Assembly: GCA_030591195.1 (NCBI GenBank)
Contig: JAUVBO010000078.1
Location: 1-8,233 of the forward strand
Direction: 5' to 3'
DNA length: 8,233 bases
From: Pseudomonadota bacterium
GTDB lineage: Bacteria; Myxococcota; Polyangia; GCA-2747355; JACKDQ01
Shown: one piece after another, positions 6,779 through 8,233 of the stretch
Position numbering within the stretch: the first letter of the stretch is position 1
Layout of the letters: each line of letters opens with the position of its first letter
The notes under the pieces: generated by a model
The model's input: only the letters and a program-made list of their open reading frames with translations
Database searches by the model: none
Told to the model about the DNA's origin: nothing
Translations under genes and position numbers: made by a program

Positions 6779-6891
6779 AGAGCTGATGGTGCGCGGGTGG
6801 TCGGCTCTGACGGTGGTTGCTGCTTTGCCGACGATGGTTGCCGCCGTTCTGCCCGTTAGCTGGCACGGACCGGGACGCTCAGGCATTAGCT

Positions 6892-6904
6892 CAATGGTTT
6901 GATC
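6892..6904 (-). promoter_or_regulatory. Possible IHF-type bending site
   Basis: On the minus strand this reads GATCAAACCATTG, which fits the E. coli IHF consensus WATCAANNNNTTR at every position but the first. It is centred about 58 bp upstream of the predicted transcription start, where DNA-bending sites often sit in sigma-54 promoters. It is followed by an A-rich stretch. Whether this organism's IHF has the same specificity is unknown. Confidence 0.3.
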
Positions 6905-6945
6905 AATAAAAACACGACAATTGGCTGACTGGCTCGAGGTTTGCA
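6899..6945 (+). promoter_or_regulatory. Sigma-54-type promoter of the SpoIID-like gene
   Basis: TGGCTCG (6930-6936), AGGT, then TTGCA (6941-6945) matches TGGCACG-N4-TTGCW with a single mismatch in the -24 box, and keeps GG (6931-6932) and GC (6943-6944) exactly 10 bp apart. The predicted transcription start is near 6956, 2 nt before the ATG at 6958. The upstream TTGATCA (6899-6905) lies at the same distance from GG as TTGATTA does before the kinase gene. An enhancer-binding protein would be required for activation. Confidence 0.55.
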
Positions 6946-6957
6946 AAAAGCTCACGC

Positions 6958-8233
6958 ATGCCGAGACGTTTCGTTTCCGAAGTCATCACGCTCGTTGTTG
7001 CTGCGATGGTCGGGGGCTGTGGGGGGGATGGCGCGGAGCTGCAAATCGGTCAGCTGAGCCAGGCGGTGACGCCTGTCTCGCCTCTTTGTAGCATGTCGGT
7101 AAAAGTGCGCGGGGTGGCCAAGCGTCTCGATACCGAGACGGACTATGTGCCCCAGGTGCTGATGTGCGAGCTCGGCGATGCCCGGAGCGATGCGATGCTC
7201 CGAGCACAGGCGATCGCGGTTCGCTCGTACGCCTACTACGTGACCTTCGTCGAGACGCGCCCGCTCATTGGAGGCTACGTCACCGTCGACGGTCAGCGCT
7301 ACATCAGGGACCAGTACTACGAGTGTGGCCGGGCGGTCAGCGAGCGGGTCAAGCAGGCGGTGCGGGCCACCGCCGGCCAGGTGATGATGTACGGCGAGCA
7401 CCTGGTGGTCGGCTTCTACCTGCGCCAGGGCAACAACTGCGGCAACCCCGGGCGTTTTGGGCCGAGCTGTCAGCAGGCCGGCGCCAACCCCGACACCTGC
7501 GTCAAGCCCTCGGCCCAGGGCAACCCGATTCCGAACAACCGCGGGTGCATGTCACAGCTCGACGGCGACGAGCTCGGCGTCCGGGGCCAGGGTACCGCTC
7601 GGATCCTCCAGCACTACTATGGGGCCGACGTCGAGATCCGGCAGCTGGGCGGCAACTGCAGCCTGCCGGTCGTCCAGGGCGGAACCTCGGCGCCCCAGCA
7701 GCCGGCCGTCTCGCCGCGGCCCACGGACAACGTGCGCTGGGTGGGCGACGTGTGCACCCAGGACAGCCAGTGTCGCCTGCGCACCAGCGGCGGACTGTTC
7801 GCCGGGCGATGCCATAAAATCGGCGGTGATGAACAGGGGTTTTGCACACGCGACTGCGCGCCCGCTCCTGGCCAGACCGAGGCCTTATGCGAGGACCTGC
7901 GGATGGGCAGCGGCCAGCCGGTGTTCGGCTACGACCGATCGGAGAGCCGGCGCTGGGCGATGACCTTCTGCGCCACGGCCCAGCCCGGCGAGCGGGCGGG
8001 CATCTGCCTGCCGCGCTGCGACTACCTGCTCTACCCGGGGAGCGGCTGCGGGGCAGGCTTCGTCTGTCAGGGCAAGAGCCGGCCTGCGCCGTCGGGGGTC
8101 TGGCGCAATGCCTGCGTGCCGTCCAAGGCCGATGGCACCGGCATCCCGCCCACCGCCGAGGGTGATCTGCCGAACCCGGAGTACCTCGACGGCGACGCCG
8201 CCGGTTGCGCCGTTGGTGCCGGCGAGCAGGCTC
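6958..8233 (+). CDS. SpoIID/LytB-domain lipoprotein with cysteine-rich C-terminal region (3' end outside window)
   Basis: The first 425 codons are present with no stop before the window ends. A lipoprotein signal peptide ends at VGGC, with Cys21 lipidated. Residues about 47-230 match the SpoIID (amidase enhancer) family: YVPQVLMCEL (63-72), where Glu71 aligns with the catalytic glutamate of SpoIID; LRAQAIAVRSYAYY (81-94), the hallmark block; AVRATAGQVM (134-143); and MSQLDGDELGVRGQG followed by ILQHYYG (198-222). SpoIID is a lytic transglycosylase that cuts peptidoglycan glycan strands lacking stem peptides, so an envelope wall-remodelling role is likely. After a Pro/Gln linker (235-258), residues 266-417 contain 13 cysteines, with C-x3-C pairs at 296/300 and 350/354; this part probably folds by disulfides outside the cytoplasm. 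The ATG is the only start that leaves a full signal peptide. A sigma-54-type element lies directly upstream and no Shine-Dalgarno is visible. Confidence 0.85.
   Translation, partial: MPRRFVSEVITLVVAAMVGGCGGDGAELQIGQLSQAVTPVSPLCSMSVKVRGVAKRLDTETDYVPQVLMCELGDARSDAMLRAQAIAVRSYAYYVTFVETRPLIGGYVTVDGQRYIRDQYYECGRAVSERVKQAVRATAGQVMMYGEHLVVGFYLRQGNNCGNPGRFGPSCQQAGANPDTCVKPSAQGNPIPNNRGCMSQLDGDELGVRGQGTARILQHYYGADVEIRQLGGNCSLPVVQGGTSAPQQPAVSPRPTDNVRWVGDVCTQDSQCRLRTSGGLFAGRCHKIGGDEQGFCTRDCAPAPGQTEALCEDLRMGSGQPVFGYDRSESRRWAMTFCATAQPGERAGICLPRCDYLLYPGSGCGAGFVCQGKSRPAPSGVWRNACVPSKADGTGIPPTAEGDLPNPEYLDGDAAGCAVGAGEQA

Larger units (their letters stand above)
6779..6957. other. Intergenic region between kinase and SpoIID-like gene
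   Basis: The first part contains a two-copy imperfect direct repeat: GACGGTGGTTGCTGC at 6809-6823 and GACGATGGTTGCCGC at 6830-6844, 13 of 15 identical, 21 bp apart. GTCGGC (6800-6805) and GCCGAC (6827-6832) could pair, but the loop is long and no T-tract follows, so I see no confident terminator for the kinase gene. From about 6898 the base composition turns AT-rich, leading into the promoter listed separately. Confidence 0.5.

Noticed and set aside
5555..6955. A 466-codon open frame on the minus strand opposite the kinase gene
   Set aside because: It has no recognisable domain and low-complexity Gln/Arg/Leu composition, while the plus-strand frame has every kinase motif. It also covers non-coding DNA on both sides of the kinase gene.
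6880..6964. tRNA-like pattern: TAGCTCAATGG resembles a D-arm, GGCTCGA resembles a T-loop, and CAGGCAT could partly pair with ATGCCGA
   Set aside because: No anticodon stem can be formed, the T-stem does not pair, the acceptor stem is imperfect, and the segment overlaps the start of the SpoIID-like gene. It is most likely coincidence.

Overview
The window is very GC-rich, with G or C at most third codon positions, and densely coded. Several traits point to a myxobacterium-like (Myxococcota / former Deltaproteobacteria) chromosome: a Ser/Thr kinase with the HRDISPAN catalytic loop usual in that group, a secreted lipoprotein with a cysteine-rich tail, and candidate sigma-54 promoters. This assignment is inferred from family style; no taxonomic marker gene is present.

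Layout. Positions 1-396 (minus strand) hold the 5' part of a lipoprotein gene encoding a GILT-like thioredoxin-fold protein, which runs off the left edge. After a 261-bp gap with no convincing gene comes a minus-strand block transcribed right to left: cstA (5348-3549), trkA (3504-2146) and trkH (2127-658). The gaps of 44 and 18 bp suggest one operon. It would encode a CstA-type peptide/pyruvate permease followed by the regulatory (TrkA) and membrane (TrkH) subunits of a Trk potassium importer.

A 245-bp divergent intergenic region (5349-5593) separates this block from plus-strand genes. It holds two clear inverted repeats, a possible -10 element for cstA and a sigma-54-like promoter for the next gene. 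Downstream are a soluble Ser/Thr protein kinase (5594-6778) and, after 179 bp, a lipoprotein with a SpoIID/amidase-enhancer domain and a cysteine-rich C-terminal region (6958-8233, cut by the right edge).

The most interesting signal is regulatory. The kinase and SpoIID-like genes each have a sigma-54-type -24/-12 element directly before the start codon. Both have a TTGATYA element at the same distance upstream, and both have a predicted transcription start only 2-3 nt before the ATG, with no visible Shine-Dalgarno sequence. This suggests a shared regulon with essentially leaderless messages, possibly linking kinase signalling to peptidoglycan remodelling. Other observations are a 15-bp x 3 in-frame tandem repeat in the kinase, a hairpin-bearing in-frame insertion in cstA, and a GILT-like protein that lacks several signature cysteines.
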